NCBI RefSeq assembly: GCF_039830145.1
Contig: NZ_CP156082.1
Coordinates: forward strand, 1,568,001 to 1,632,000
Direction: 5' to 3'
DNA length: 64,000 bases
Source of the DNA: Croceibacterium sp. TMG7-5b_MA50
GTDB lineage: Bacteria > Pseudomonadota > Alphaproteobacteria > Sphingomonadales > Sphingomonadaceae
Shown here: piece by piece, positions 1-8,695 of the stretch
How the letters are laid out: every line of letters begins with the position of its first letter
How positions within the stretch are numbered: the stretch's first letter is position 1
The notes under the pieces: generated by a model
Seen by the model: the letters and a program-made list of their open reading frames with translations, nothing else
Database searches by the model: none
What the model was told of the DNA's origin: nothing
Position numbers and translations under genes: made by a program

Positions 1-1023
1 GAAGCAGAAGAAGATGATGCCGATGGCGTACAGCAGCATGTAGAGCGGTGCCCCGTGCTGCAGGTACTGGTTCAGCGTCTGCACGATGCCGTAGGCCGCG
101 CTGTTCGTGTCCGTCGCGTTGCCGGCGAACTGCGTGATCGTCAGCGGCAGCAGCAGCAGCGAACTGGCGAAGATCGGCGGAATGACGTTCGCGGTGTTCA
201 GCTTCAGCGGCAGGTGACTGCGATCCGCCTGCATCATGCCACGCGCGCTAGCCCGCTTGGGATACTGGATCAGCAATCGCCGCTGGGCCCGCTCCATGAA
301 GCTGATGCCCCAGACCAGCGCCACCATCATGGCCACCAGACCAACGATCAGCACCGGGCTGATGGAGCCGGACCGGCCGCCTTCGAACAGGTTGCCGATG
401 AAGGTCGGGAACTGGGCGACGATGCCGGCCATGATGATCAGCGACACGCCGTTGCCGATGCCCCGACTGGTGATCTGCTCACCCAGCCACAGCAGGAACA
501 TGGTGCCACCGATCAGGTTCACGACCGCGATCACGCGGAACATGATGCCGGGATCGACCACGGCCTGCAGCCCGCTTTGTGCACCGTAGGCTTCCAGCCC
601 GCTGGCCAGGAACCAGCCCTGCACCGCGCACAGCAGCACCGCGCCATAGCGGGTGTACTGATTCAGCTTCTTGCGGCCCGCCTCGCCTTCCTTCTTCAGC
701 GCCATCAATGCCGGATGCAGCGCCGCAGCCAGTTGCACCACGATGGAGGCCGTGATGTAGGGCATCACGCCGAGCGCAATCAGGCTCATGCGTTCGAGCG
801 AACCGCCGGAGAAGGTGTTGAACAAGTCCAGGATGCCGCCACGCGTCTGGTCATAGAGCGTGGACAGGATCAGCGGGTTTACGCCGGGCAGCGGCACGAA
901 GCTTAGGAACCGGAACACGATCAGCGCGCCGACCGTGAACCAGATGCGCTGCTTCAGCTCCGTCGCCTTGCCGAAATTGGCGAGGCTCATGTTGCTGGCG
1001 ATATTATCGGCGCGTGATGCCAT
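1..1023 (-). CDS. secY: Protein translocase subunit SecY, N-terminal part (cut by window edge)
   Basis: SecY is the channel subunit of the SecYEG translocon in the inner membrane. The 341 visible residues start with a short cytoplasmic segment (MASRADNIA) and contain about eight hydrophobic segments. The FNTFSGGSLERMS stretch before the second membrane segment is typical of SecY. The C-terminal part lies outside the window. The ATG at 1023-1021 is 129 bases beyond the rplO stop, which is looser than the usual close rplO-secY spacing. It is read together with rplO, cut off from the rest of the spc operon by inserted polysaccharide genes. Confidence 0.97.
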   Translation of the reverse strand, partial: MASRADNIASNMSLANFGKATELKQRIWFTVGALIVFRFLSFVPLPGVNPLILSTLYDQTRGGILDLFNTFSGGSLERMSLIALGVMPYITASIVVQLAAALHPALMALKKEGEAGRKKLNQYTRYGAVLLCAVQGWFLASGLEAYGAQSGLQAVVDPGIMFRVIAVVNLIGGTMFLLWLGEQITSRGIGNGVSLIIMAGIVAQFPTFIGNLFEGGRSGSISPVLIVGLVAMMVALVWGISFMERAQRRLLIQYPKRASARGMMQADRSHLPLKLNTANVIPPIFASSLLLLPLTITQFAGNATDTNSAAYGIVQTLNQYLQHGAPLYMLLYAIGIIFFCF

Positions 1024-1152
1024 TGTGGGTAGATGCCTTCGCTGGCCGGGCGGCACCGATGGCCCCCGCCCCCTGTGCCAGCCCCCTATGGAGGTCCGCG
1101 ATATAGGGGACAGGCGCGGTTACCGGAACCCCGCCCGCCCGTTACCTCATGC

Positions 1153-1644
1153 TTATTCGGCGGCGTCCTGCTGGGCCGCCTTCGGCTGCACGGTCACCTC
1201 GACCGAGCCACCGACCTGCTTCACCGCGGCGATCGCCCCGGCGGAGGCGCCGGCGACCTTGAATTGCGCGGTGGCGGTCAGCGCGCCCTTGGCCAGCAGG
1301 CGCACGCCATGCTTGCCGCCGCGCGCCACGCCCGCCGCCTTCAGCGCGGCATGGTCGATCACCGCACCGGTGTCGAGCTTGCCTGCGTCGATCAGCTTCT
1401 GGATTTGGCCCAGGTTCACCTCCGCATAATCCTTGCGGAAGATGTTGTTGAAGCCGCGCTTCGGCAGCCGCATGTGCAGCGGCATCTGGCCACCTTCGAA
1501 GCCCTTGATGGCGACACCGGAACGGGCCTTCTGGCCCTTCTGGCCACGCCCCGCGGTCTTGCCCTTGCCGGAACCGATGCCGCGGCCCACCCGCATCTTG
1601 CGGTGGCGGGCGCCGGCATTGTCGCGAAGATCTGTCAGTTTCAT
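1153..1644 (-). CDS. rplO: 50S ribosomal protein L15
   Basis: L15 is a late-assembly protein of the large ribosomal subunit. The N-terminal half shows the characteristic Gly/Arg/Lys-rich loop ([20 protein letters not shown]), and the C-terminal half carries the globular domain ending in an acidic tail. The 163 aa compare with about 144 in E. coli. In most bacteria it follows rpmD directly. Here rpmD lies about 4.5 kb away behind three plus-strand genes, so rplO must be transcribed from its own promoter in the region 1645-1881. Confidence 0.98.
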   Translation of the reverse strand: MKLTDLRDNAGARHRKMRVGRGIGSGKGKTAGRGQKGQKARSGVAIKGFEGGQMPLHMRLPKRGFNNIFRKDYAEVNLGQIQKLIDAGKLDTGAVIDHAALKAAGVARGGKHGVRLLAKGALTATAQFKVAGASAGAIAAVKQVGGSVEVTVQPKAAQQDAAE

Positions 1645-1750
1645 GTGTGCACTCGCTTTCGCTATGTTCGCGCTGATTGATAGGAAGCGGGCCCGTTAGC
1701 GGACGAGGGGCCGCTTGTCACGCCCTTACGACAGCAGACGCTGATGCGTC

Positions 1751-1777
1751 ATTCTAGCACAGCCATTCGTCCGCAAG
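1751..1777 (-). promoter_or_regulatory. Candidate promoter for the detached rplO-secY unit
   Basis: On the minus strand, TAGAAT (complement of 1751-1756) resembles a -10 box and CTTGCG (complement of 1772-1777) resembles the alphaproteobacterial CTTGAC -35 box. The spacing is 15 bases, which is short. The site lies about 107 bases upstream of the rplO start. Some promoter is required because a terminator after rpmD blocks read-through. This site is only the best match by eye. Confidence 0.35.
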
Positions 1778-1881
1778 ATAACGGTTTAACGTCTTGTGCA
1801 GTGCGGCAAAGGCAATTAATCGAATTCTTGCCAAACTTTTGCTCACCTGGCTTGGCTTAAACCCCTTTGCAGGAAGAAGCG

Positions 1882-3126
1882 ATGAGCGTTGCACCGCCTC
1901 GGCTGTCGTATGGAGAGCCGCGCCACGCTTGGTTGGACTGGCTGCGCTGCATTTCCATACTGATGGTCCTCGGGACTCACTTCATGGTAGATTGGCGACA
2001 GGCGGGGCTGTTCATGCCGATCGCTGGCGCTGCCATGCGCATCGGTTGGTCAGGCGTTGATTTCTTCTTCGCTATCAGCGGCTTCCTTATCGGCAATCTG
2101 CTGCTGGGCGAGATCATGCGATATGGCGAACTCGACAGTTGGCGGTTTTACATACGTCGTGCGGCGAAGATTTGGCCACTTTATTACCTTGCGTGCCTGC
2201 TATACGTAGTCACAGGTCTACTGCTCGCCGGGGACAGCATGACGGCGATGCTACACGCGATTGCACCCACCCTGCTGCATCTGCAGAATTATTTAGGCAC
2301 AGCGCCTGGCATGGGGCACTTCTGGAGCCTTGCGGTGGAGGAGCACTTCTACCTGCTTCTGCCTATAGTATTGATCCTGTTGCTGCAAATGCCAGGGGTG
2401 GAACAATTTCGTTGGCGCCTGCTGCTGTTGTGCATTGCCGCCATCATCACGGTTATGCTTGTGCGGATTGGCTATGTGCTGGTCACGGGCAGTACCGCGC
2501 GCGAGATGCGTTTCCTTACGCACTTTCGCATCGACGCACTATTCTGCGGCGTGCTGCTTGCCACGCTCTATCGATTTTGGCCGCATTGCTGGCGGCGTCT
2601 AAGCAACGCCAGAGTCTTGCTGGTGGCAGCAGCGGCCATCGGCATCATGACATTTGCCTTCGACCCGAATACCTCTATCTTCGTCGCCACCTTAGGGTAC
2701 ACCTCCATCCAGCTGCTGTTCTGTGCTGCGATCATCTTCTGTTCGCGCTTAGAAGGATGGCAGCCGTCATCCGCGCTCAAGACGCCGCTGCTGCTGATGG
2801 CGTTCGTTGGGCGACACTCCTACCCGATCTACCTCCTGCACCCATTCTTCTGGGAATACGGCAGCAAAGCTCTGCTGCCGCTGTTTGAAGGCCAAGGATT
2901 CGTCGCCCGCTCGGCGCTATGGCTCGCCGGCTTTGCGATTTTTGTGACGGTCTCGATCGGCGTCGGCGTCTTTGTGGGCGAACTAGTCGAACGTCCGCTG
3001 CTGGCATTACGTAACCGTACCTGTCCGCCACGCAGCGTCGCGCTGGAGCGACCATCACCCGCAGGTGATTGGATAGCCGACAAGGCTATGTCCCCTGTTT
3101 ATGGCCGGCCAGCGACAGGTCCGTAG
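1882..3126 (+). CDS. Acyltransferase family 3 membrane protein (glycan O-acyltransferase)
   Basis: This is a polytopic inner-membrane acyltransferase of the OafA/NodX type, which transfers acetyl or other short acyl groups to surface sugars. The family signature is clear: DWLRCISILMVLGTHF near residue 20 (the Arg...His pair), FFFAISGFLIG near 60, and WSLAVEEHFYLLLP near 150, with about ten membrane segments over 414 residues. I chose the ATG at 1882 over a TTG at 1867 because AGGAAG at 1871-1876 is well placed for it. Local base composition is poorer in G+C than the ribosomal genes around it (30 of 60 bases at 2041-2100 against 43 of 60 at 12481-12540), suggesting transfer. The substrate is unknown. 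Confidence 0.88.
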   Translation: MSVAPPRLSYGEPRHAWLDWLRCISILMVLGTHFMVDWRQAGLFMPIAGAAMRIGWSGVDFFFAISGFLIGNLLLGEIMRYGELDSWRFYIRRAAKIWPLYYLACLLYVVTGLLLAGDSMTAMLHAIAPTLLHLQNYLGTAPGMGHFWSLAVEEHFYLLLPIVLILLLQMPGVEQFRWRLLLLCIAAIITVMLVRIGYVLVTGSTAREMRFLTHFRIDALFCGVLLATLYRFWPHCWRRLSNARVLLVAAAAIGIMTFAFDPNTSIFVATLGYTSIQLLFCAAIIFCSRLEGWQPSSALKTPLLLMAFVGRHSYPIYLLHPFFWEYGSKALLPLFEGQGFVARSALWLAGFAIFVTVSIGVGVFVGELVERPLLALRNRTCPPRSVALERPSPAGDWIADKAMSPVYGRPATGP

Positions 3127-3225
3127 CCTGAAGTCTCTCCCGCAGAAAGCGGGTGAAGGACCATCACCTTATTGCTATAGGCTGCGAGCTCCAGCCATTC
3201 TTGCTGCCAGAACGGGGTCGCCGCG

Positions 3226-4713
3226 ATGTACGAGTTTATGCTGGCCATCTCCGTGGTACTGTTCCTTGGCATAGCCGTATATTACGTGCGCCACCGGGCA
3301 GCTTCCATGTTCCACCCTGTGACCTTTTACCTAATGTTTCATGGGTTGATCTTCGTGGTACGCCCGCTGTTTGCCTGGGCTTACAACTTCCATGTCATGT
3401 ATGATGTGATCGGTTTTCAGCCCGACCTGTGGCACAAGACAACTGTCTTGATCTGTACGAATTTGGCGCTGGTGGTTTTCACCTTCGTAGGCTTGCATAT
3501 CGGCGGCGATGCGCCGCCGTTCCGCCAGTCAGTGGAAGAGCGCGAACATAGAGCGGACCTTCTGCGCGGCTTCTGGCCTTGGGCGGCAGTGATCGCCGCC
3601 CTTGGTCTTTGGGCCGTCATCACAGGTCTGCAATTCATGTCATCGGGCGACCTCAGCCAAATTCGGGAGATCGATTCCCGGACTGGCGCGGGGCGATTGG
3701 TCGGGGTGAGTGGCTACTTTCTCAGCCTGCCGCTCATGCTTGCTTCCCTAGTTGCCATTATCGTCTATCTGGGGCGCTTCCGCGCATGGACATTCGCCAT
3801 TTTCGGCATCTATGCACTGCTTAAATTGGGAACAGGTGGCCGAGGGCAGGTGGTGGCTGCCGCCGTCATGATTGCCCTCTTCTACCTGTTCGATCGCCGG
3901 CAGAAGTGGCCCGGCATGACCATCGTCCTCGCTGCGCTGGCCGGATTTTTCCTGTTCGGTCAAATCGGTGCTGATCGCGGGGCTGGTATCCGCACCCTGA
4001 TCGGCCTTGAAAACACCCGCCAAGTCCAGTTGCGCGCGCATGTGGAGGAGAAGCCGCTCGAGACCATGGATCTGGCCAACATGGAGTTTTTCGAGTACCT
4101 GGTCTGGGCCGTGCCCGAACGCACTGGAACCCACGAATACTTTGTCCATAACTTGCAAATCCTGACCGAGCCGATCCCGCGTGCATTGTGGCCGGGCAAG
4201 CCGGTCGGCCCCCCCATCAGGATGTATGACCTCTACCGCTATGCGCAGCCGCTAGGCGCGACAAATTCAATGCCCGGCACCGGCTGGGTCGCGATGGGGT
4301 TTGCCGGGGTGGTGATCTGGAGTGCGTTCTTCGCGTTCCTTTATTGCGGTGCCTACCGCCTTTTCGCGCGGAGCAGGGCCGGCAACCTGGCTGTGGTGTC
4401 GTATGTCGTGTTCGTGTCCACCTCCGTTGTGGTGTTCCGCGACGGCGAGTTGATGAGCATCCTGAAAGGTCTGCAATTCTACTTCGTGCCGGTGCTCGCC
4501 TTGCTAGGTGTAGCGATTTACCTCGGGAGGCAGGCCGGTACATATCCACAAGGAGCCGGCGCTTTGGCAGGCATTGCGGTCGATGCGCGTACGCGACGCC
4601 GGAGGCTTGCGGAACGAAATACATTGCCAAGTGCGGGTGAGCCGACCAGCAGCGCTCCCGACCCTAACTCACCCCGTGCCCGGCGTCTGGCGCGCGCAGC
4701 CGGGCAGTCCTGA
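3226..4713 (+). CDS. O-antigen/polysaccharide polymerase-like membrane protein (Wzy-like)
   Basis: This 495-residue protein has about ten to twelve hydrophobic segments. A long hydrophilic loop around residues 240-350 (near VEEKPLETMDLANMEFFEYL and PIPRALWPGKPVGPPI) resembles the periplasmic loop of oligosaccharide repeat-unit polymerases. Such enzymes join lipid-linked repeat units at the periplasmic face. The hydrophilic C-terminal tail (about 60 residues, Arg and Ser/Pro rich) is probably cytoplasmic. It starts 99 bases after the acyltransferase and ends 84 bases before the glycosyltransferase, all in one direction, so the three probably act on one glycan. Wzy proteins diverge widely, so the assignment relies on topology and neighbours. 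Confidence 0.68.
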   Translation: MYEFMLAISVVLFLGIAVYYVRHRAASMFHPVTFYLMFHGLIFVVRPLFAWAYNFHVMYDVIGFQPDLWHKTTVLICTNLALVVFTFVGLHIGGDAPPFRQSVEEREHRADLLRGFWPWAAVIAALGLWAVITGLQFMSSGDLSQIREIDSRTGAGRLVGVSGYFLSLPLMLASLVAIIVYLGRFRAWTFAIFGIYALLKLGTGGRGQVVAAAVMIALFYLFDRRQKWPGMTIVLAALAGFFLFGQIGADRGAGIRTLIGLENTRQVQLRAHVEEKPLETMDLANMEFFEYLVWAVPERTGTHEYFVHNLQILTEPIPRALWPGKPVGPPIRMYDLYRYAQPLGATNSMPGTGWVAMGFAGVVIWSAFFAFLYCGAYRLFARSRAGNLAVVSYVVFVSTSVVVFRDGELMSILKGLQFYFVPVLALLGVAIYLGRQAGTYPQGAGALAGIAVDARTRRRRLAERNTLPSAGEPTSSAPDPNSPRARRLARAAGQS

Positions 4714-4797
4714 CGCCGCCGCGCTTGCGGTTGCCTGCGATTGTGCAATGCGGCAGAACGCAGCCGGGCGTGGATCGCGTCTGATGCAGGCGGGGTT

Positions 4798-6048
4798 ATG
4801 GTGGCACAATCCAGGGTCGCGGTGTTCCATCCAGGTACCCAACACAGTTGGCAGACGGCGCGGGCGGCACAGCAGCTCGGCCGGCTGCAATGGTATGCCA
4901 CCTCGATCCTCTACCAGGCCGACCGTTGGCCGTACAAACTGGACCGCCTGCCTGCTCCGCTAGGCCCCAAGCTGGCCCGCGAGTTCCGCCGCTTTGAGGC
5001 ACCCGGGCTGGACACCGCCCTCGCCAAAACCTTCGGGGCCGACGAATGGCTGGAACGCATGGCGCAACGTGCTGGGTGGGTGAAGCTCGCCCGCTGGTTC
5101 GACAAGCGCGGCAATCGCGCCTTTGGCCGTGCCCTTGCGCGCGAGATCGGCCGGCCGGAGCCGTTTGCGCTATGGGGCTATGACAACAGCGCGCGCGAGG
5201 CGTTCGAGCATGGCCGCGCACATGGCCGCACCTGCATTCTCGACCGCACGATCGGCGACAATCGCGCGCTCAACCGCACCATGGCCGAATTGCATGCGCA
5301 CTGGCCGGACTGGTTCGCGACCAAGAGCGACCCGATACCCGACTGGCGCCTGCGGCAGCAGGATGAGGAATACGAGCTGGCCGACGTGATCGTGGCTGGC
5401 AGCCAGACCTGCGCCGACACTGTCGTGGCCGAGTCCCCGGTATCCGGCCTCGCCGCCAAGCTGCGTGTCCTGCCCTATTGCTTTGATGAGACGCTGTTCG
5501 GTGGGCAGCCTGCACCTGCTCCGGTCACGGATGACGAGCCGGTTCGTTTCCTCCTGGTCGGGCATCTGGGCCCACGGAAGGGGCTCCATCTGCTGCTGCA
5601 AGCGCTGGATCACCTGCCACGCGACAAGTTCACCTTGACCCTTCTGGGCGAGATCGTCAGCCCGCCCGCAACCGTCGCGCGCTATGCGGACCGGATCACC
5701 CATATTCCGCCCGTACCGCGGCGCGAAGTACCCGGCATCATGGCGCGGCACCACGTGTTCATCTTCCCGAGCTATTTCGAAGGCTCCGCCGTGTCGCTGC
5801 TGGAGGCCATGGCAAGCGGGCTAGCCCTCATCCAATCGCCGCAAGCAGGGCAAGGGGTCACGCCCGATTGTGGCCTGCTGTTGCCCGAGCAGACGGTCGA
5901 GGCTGTAGCCGAAGCGATGCTGGCCGCGATCGAGGATCGGGAACGGCTTAACAGCTGGCGCCGTGCCGCGCAGGCGGAAAGCCGCAACTACACCTTCGCC
6001 CGCTATCGCGACCGGATAGCCACACTGCTGGACAGTCTTCCGGGCTGA
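4798..6048 (+). CDS. Glycosyltransferase family 4 (GT-B fold)
   Basis: This is a predicted cytoplasmic retaining glycosyltransferase that adds a sugar from a nucleotide donor to a glycan acceptor. The C-terminal Glycos_transf_1 domain is recognisable from VRFLLVGHLGPRKGLHLLL (about residue 250), through HHVFIFPSYFEGSAVSLLEAMASG (about 320-345), which contains the EX7E-type donor-site motif (EGSAVSLLE). The N-terminal acceptor domain is divergent. I chose the ATG at 4798 (MVAQSRVAVFHPG) because it opens the first beta strand of the Rossmann domain; an upstream TTG at 4741 would add a Cys/Arg-rich leader. The gene ends 19 bases before the hairpin that terminates the opposite rpmD transcript. 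Base composition is closer to the host than that of the acyltransferase. Confidence 0.85.
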   Translation: MVAQSRVAVFHPGTQHSWQTARAAQQLGRLQWYATSILYQADRWPYKLDRLPAPLGPKLAREFRRFEAPGLDTALAKTFGADEWLERMAQRAGWVKLARWFDKRGNRAFGRALAREIGRPEPFALWGYDNSAREAFEHGRAHGRTCILDRTIGDNRALNRTMAELHAHWPDWFATKSDPIPDWRLRQQDEEYELADVIVAGSQTCADTVVAESPVSGLAAKLRVLPYCFDETLFGGQPAPAPVTDDEPVRFLLVGHLGPRKGLHLLLQALDHLPRDKFTLTLLGEIVSPPATVARYADRITHIPPVPRREVPGIMARHHVFIFPSYFEGSAVSLLEAMASGLALIQSPQAGQGVTPDCGLLLPEQTVEAVAEAMLAAIEDRERLNSWRRAAQAESRNYTFARYRDRIATLLDSLPG

Positions 6049-6067
6049 CGGCGCAGCGCCAAAGAAA

Positions 6068-6098
6068 AACCCCGACGCAGCGTGGCTGCACCGGGGTT
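6068..6098 (-). terminator. Rho-independent terminator after rpmD
   Basis: The outer arms AACCCCG (6068-6074) and CGGGGTT (6092-6098) pair, and inside them GCAGC (6077-6081) pairs with GCTGC (6085-6089) around a three-base loop. On the minus strand the stem is followed directly by GTTTTTCTTT (complement of 6061-6070), a good U-tract. The plus side has no such tract. The orientation therefore fits termination of the ribosomal transcript just after rpmD. It may also protect against read-through from the convergent glycosyltransferase gene. Confidence 0.85.
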
Positions 6099-6126
6099 CA
6101 TTCTCATGCCGATGTGGCAGGATCGG

Positions 6127-6303
6127 TCAGTCGATCACCGCCACCATGTGCGGCAGACGGGCAATCGCGCCGCGCACCTCGGGGGTGTCCTGCACCTCCA
6201 CAACGCGGTGCATCTTGCCCAGGCCCAGCCCGACCAGAATCTTCTTCTGGGCTTCGGGGCGGCGGATCGGCGAACCGATCTGCTTCAGCTTGATGGTTGC
6301 CAT
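6127..6303 (-). CDS. rpmD: 50S ribosomal protein L30
   Basis: L30 is a small large-subunit protein. The 58 residues start [17 protein letters not shown] and contain the family core [23 protein letters not shown], with normal length and no extension. It starts six bases after the rpsE stop. It is the last gene of the long ribosomal transcript, since a terminator follows its stop within about 30 bases. In the usual order rplO would come next. Confidence 0.97.
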   Translation of the reverse strand: MATIKLKQIGSPIRRPEAQKKILVGLGLGKMHRVVEVQDTPEVRGAIARLPHMVAVID

Positions 6304-6309
6304 GTTGAA

Positions 6310-7077
6310 TTACTCCACAATCGCTTCGGCAGCGGCCTCGGCCTCCGCCTCGCTGGCACCGCCACGACCCAGCAGGTCCGCGACACGCTTGCCACGACGC
6401 TGCGCCACCGACTTGGGAGAGGTCTGCTCGCCCAGCGCGTCGAAAGTGGCGCGGATCATGTTGTACGGGTTGGAAGTGCCGATCGACTTGGTGACCACGT
6501 CCGCCACGCCCAGGCTCTCGAACACCGCGCGCATCGGGCCGCCGGCGATGATGCCCGTACCCGCCGGAGCCGAACGCACATTGACCTTGCCGGCGCCGAA
6601 GTGACCCTTGCCGTCATGGTGCAGCGTGCGGCCGTCCTTCAACGGCACACGGATCATCTTCTTCTTGGCGGCAGCAGTCGCCTTGGTGATCGCTTCCGGC
6701 ACTTCGCGCGCCTTGCCATGGCCGAAGCCGACACGGCCCTTGCCATCGCCCACGACGACTAGTGCGGCGAACCCGAAGCGCTTGCCGCCCTTGACCGTCT
6801 TGGACACGCGATTGATGTGGACGAGCTTCTCGATCAGCTCCTCACCACCATCGTCGTCCCGGCGATCGTCGCGCCGGCCGCGGCCACGGCCATCACGTCC
6901 GCCACGGCCACCGTCGCGGTCGCCACCACGGCCACGGCCACCGCCGCCACCGCGCGACCCGCGGCCACCATCGCGACCTTCGCGTGCCGGCTGGCTCGGC
7001 TCGCCGCCTGCCGCCGACTGGTTCTCGAACGCTTCGGACGGCGCCGCTGCGCCGGTGTTCGTGTTCTCGTCAGCCAT
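6310..7077 (-). CDS. rpsE: 30S ribosomal protein S5 with a Gly/Arg-rich N-terminal extension
   Basis: S5 lies at the mRNA entry and decoding side of the small subunit and affects accuracy. The conserved protein begins at about residue 79 ([20 protein letters not shown]), and its C-terminal domain includes [15 protein letters not shown]. At 255 aa it is about 85-90 residues longer than E. coli S5 (167). The extra part is N-terminal: an acidic/Ala stretch, then RGG-like repeats (residues about 33-75: [20 protein letters not shown] and similar). Such repeats usually bind RNA and are probably disordered. It sits between rplR and rpmD. Confidence 0.97.
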   Translation of the reverse strand: MADENTNTGAAAPSEAFENQSAAGGEPSQPAREGRDGGRGSRGGGGGRGRGGDRDGGRGGRDGRGRGRRDDRRDDDGGEELIEKLVHINRVSKTVKGGKRFGFAALVVVGDGKGRVGFGHGKAREVPEAITKATAAAKKKMIRVPLKDGRTLHHDGKGHFGAGKVNVRSAPAGTGIIAGGPMRAVFESLGVADVVTKSIGTSNPYNMIRATFDALGEQTSPKSVAQRRGKRVADLLGRGGASEAEAEAAAEAIVE

Positions 7078-7079
7078 CG

Positions 7080-7424
7080 TCAGAACTCCAGCCCGCCTTC
7101 ACGGGCGGCATCGGCCAGCGCCTTGACGCGGCCATGGAACAGGTAGCCGCCGCGATCGAACACGACGGTGGTCACGCCCGCTGCCTTGGCAGCTTCGGCA
7201 ACCTTGCGGCCCACTTCCGTGGCGGCATCGATATTGGCACCCGACGCGCTCAGACCCAGCGTGGACGCCGAGGCGACCGTGCGGCCCGCCGCATCGTCGA
7301 TCACCTGGGCGTAGATGTGGCGGCCGGACCGATGCACCGACAGACGGGGGCGCGTGCCCGCCCGCTTCTTCAGAGCGGTGCGCACGCGACGACGGCGGCG
7401 CTCGAACAGGGAAAGCTTGGCCAT
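7080..7424 (-). CDS. rplR: 50S ribosomal protein L18
   Basis: L18 binds 5S rRNA in the central protuberance. The 114 residues show the basic N-terminus ([38 protein letters not shown]) and the [14 protein letters not shown]...[27 protein letters not shown]-terminal fold typical of the family. Its ATG overlaps the rplF stop by one base (TAATG), so the two are translationally coupled. Confidence 0.98.
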   Translation of the reverse strand: MAKLSLFERRRRRVRTALKKRAGTRPRLSVHRSGRHIYAQVIDDAAGRTVASASTLGLSASGANIDAATEVGRKVAEAAKAAGVTTVVFDRGGYLFHGRVKALADAAREGGLEF

Positions 7425-7957
7425 TACTTCTTCTTCCCTTCCTTGCGGAAGATGAACTCGTCGCGATAGCGGATGCCCTTGCCCTTGTAAGGCTCCGGCT
7501 TGCGCCAGCGACGGATCTCGGCGGCGAGCTGGCCGACGGCCTGCTTGTCGATACCGCTGATCTCGATCGTGGTCTGGTCGGGGGTCTTCACCTCAAGACC
7601 TTCCGGCACGGCGATGTCGACATCGTGGCTGTAGCCCAGCTGCAGCTTCAGCGTGCGACCCTGCGCATTGGCACGGTAGCCGACGCCAGTGATGTTCAGC
7701 ACCTTCGTGAAGCCGCCGGTGACGCCTTCCACCAGGTTGGACACCAGCGTGCGCTGCATGCCCCAGTGGCTGCGCGCAGCCTTGCTGTCATTCGCCGGCG
7801 TGACGGCAATGGCGCCGTCCTGCAGTTCGTAGCTGACCAATTCAGACAGGCCGAGCGACAGGGTGCCCTTCGGGCCCTTAACGCTCAGCAGCTTGCCATC
7901 GATATTGGCGGTGACGCCGTTCGGGATCACCACCGGCTTCTTGCCGATGCGGCTCAT
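7424..7957 (-). CDS. rplF: 50S ribosomal protein L6
   Basis: L6 lies near the factor-binding site of the large subunit and carries two related domains. It starts [15 protein letters not shown], and the second-domain signature [14 protein letters not shown] appears near the C-terminus, as in essentially all bacterial L6. At 177 aa the length is normal. It is coupled on both sides: TGATG with rpsH upstream and TAATG with rplR downstream. Confidence 0.98.
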   Translation of the reverse strand: MSRIGKKPVVIPNGVTANIDGKLLSVKGPKGTLSLGLSELVSYELQDGAIAVTPANDSKAARSHWGMQRTLVSNLVEGVTGGFTKVLNITGVGYRANAQGRTLKLQLGYSHDVDIAVPEGLEVKTPDQTTIEISGIDKQAVGQLAAEIRRWRKPEPYKGKGIRYRDEFIFRKEGKKK

Positions 7958-8352
7958 CAGAACACCTCCGCCAGCACTTCGCCGCCGACGTTCTGCGCCC
8001 GCGCTTCCGCATCGGAAAGCACGCCGCGCGGCGTCGAGACGATGGTGATGCCCAGGCCGTTGCGAACGACCGGCAGCTCGCGGCTGCCGGAATACACGCG
8101 GCGACCGGGCTTGGACACGCGGGCCACATGCTTGATCGCAGGCTGCCCTTCAAAATACTTCAGTTCGATCCGCAACGCCGGATGCTTGCCGGTCTGGTCT
8201 TCCGACCAGCCACGGATGTAGCCCTCGCGTTGGAGCACTTCCAGCACGTTGGCGCGCAGCTTGGACGCAGGCGACAGGACGGAGTCCTTCTTCGCCTGCT
8301 GGCCGTTGCGGATACGGGTGAGCATGTCACCCAGGGGATCGGTCATCGCCAT
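7957..8352 (-). CDS. rpsH: 30S ribosomal protein S8
   Basis: S8 binds 16S rRNA helix 21 and, in E. coli, represses the spc operon by binding the rplE leader. The 131 residues start [16 protein letters not shown] after an initial MA, and the C-terminal motif [23 protein letters not shown] is the classic rRNA-binding part. Its stop overlaps the rplF start. Whether autogenous control operates here cannot be read from sequence. Confidence 0.98.
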   Translation of the reverse strand: MAMTDPLGDMLTRIRNGQQAKKDSVLSPASKLRANVLEVLQREGYIRGWSEDQTGKHPALRIELKYFEGQPAIKHVARVSKPGRRVYSGSRELPVVRNGLGITIVSTPRGVLSDAEARAQNVGGEVLAEVF

Positions 8353-8364
8353 CTTAACGTGTCC

Positions 8365-8670
8365 TCACCAGCTCGACTTGGTCACACCGGGGATCATGCC
8401 CTTGTTGGCAAGATCCCGCAGTTCGATCCGGTTGAGGCCGAACTTGCGGTAATAGCCGCGCGGGCGGCCGGTGGTGGCGCAACGGTTGCGCACTCGGGTC
8501 GGGTTGCCGTTACGTGGAACTTCCGCCAGCTTCAGCCGCGCGATCAGCCGCTCGCCTTCGTCGAGGCTGTCGTCGTTCGCAGTCGCCTTCAGCTTTTCGT
8601 AGCGGGCTGCGTACTTCTTCACGAGCTTCTTGCGACGCTCGTTCTTGTTGATGGAACTCAGTTTCGCCAT
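8365..8670 (-). CDS. rpsN: 30S ribosomal protein S14 (zinc-free type)
   Basis: S14 is a small-subunit head protein. At 101 aa it is the long form lacking the CxxC...CxxC zinc ribbon. The C-terminal signature [28 protein letters not shown] is diagnostic. It lies between rplE and rpsH in the standard spc order with short spacers (25 and 12 bases). Confidence 0.98.
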   Translation of the reverse strand: MAKLSSINKNERRKKLVKKYAARYEKLKATANDDSLDEGERLIARLKLAEVPRNGNPTRVRNRCATTGRPRGYYRKFGLNRIELRDLANKGMIPGVTKSSW

Positions 8671-8695
8671 GGACTTAAGCTCTCCTGCGGCGGCC

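Noticed and set aside
1882-6048. Mobile element carrying the glycan genes
   Set aside because: No transposase, integrase, terminal inverted repeats or target duplication could be found at either junction, so the insertion mechanism stays unknown.
6835-7020. Possible tandem-repeat array or CRISPR-like element in the rpsE 5' part
   Set aside because: The repetition is explained by RGG-type coding sequence; there are no equal repeats separated by unique spacers.
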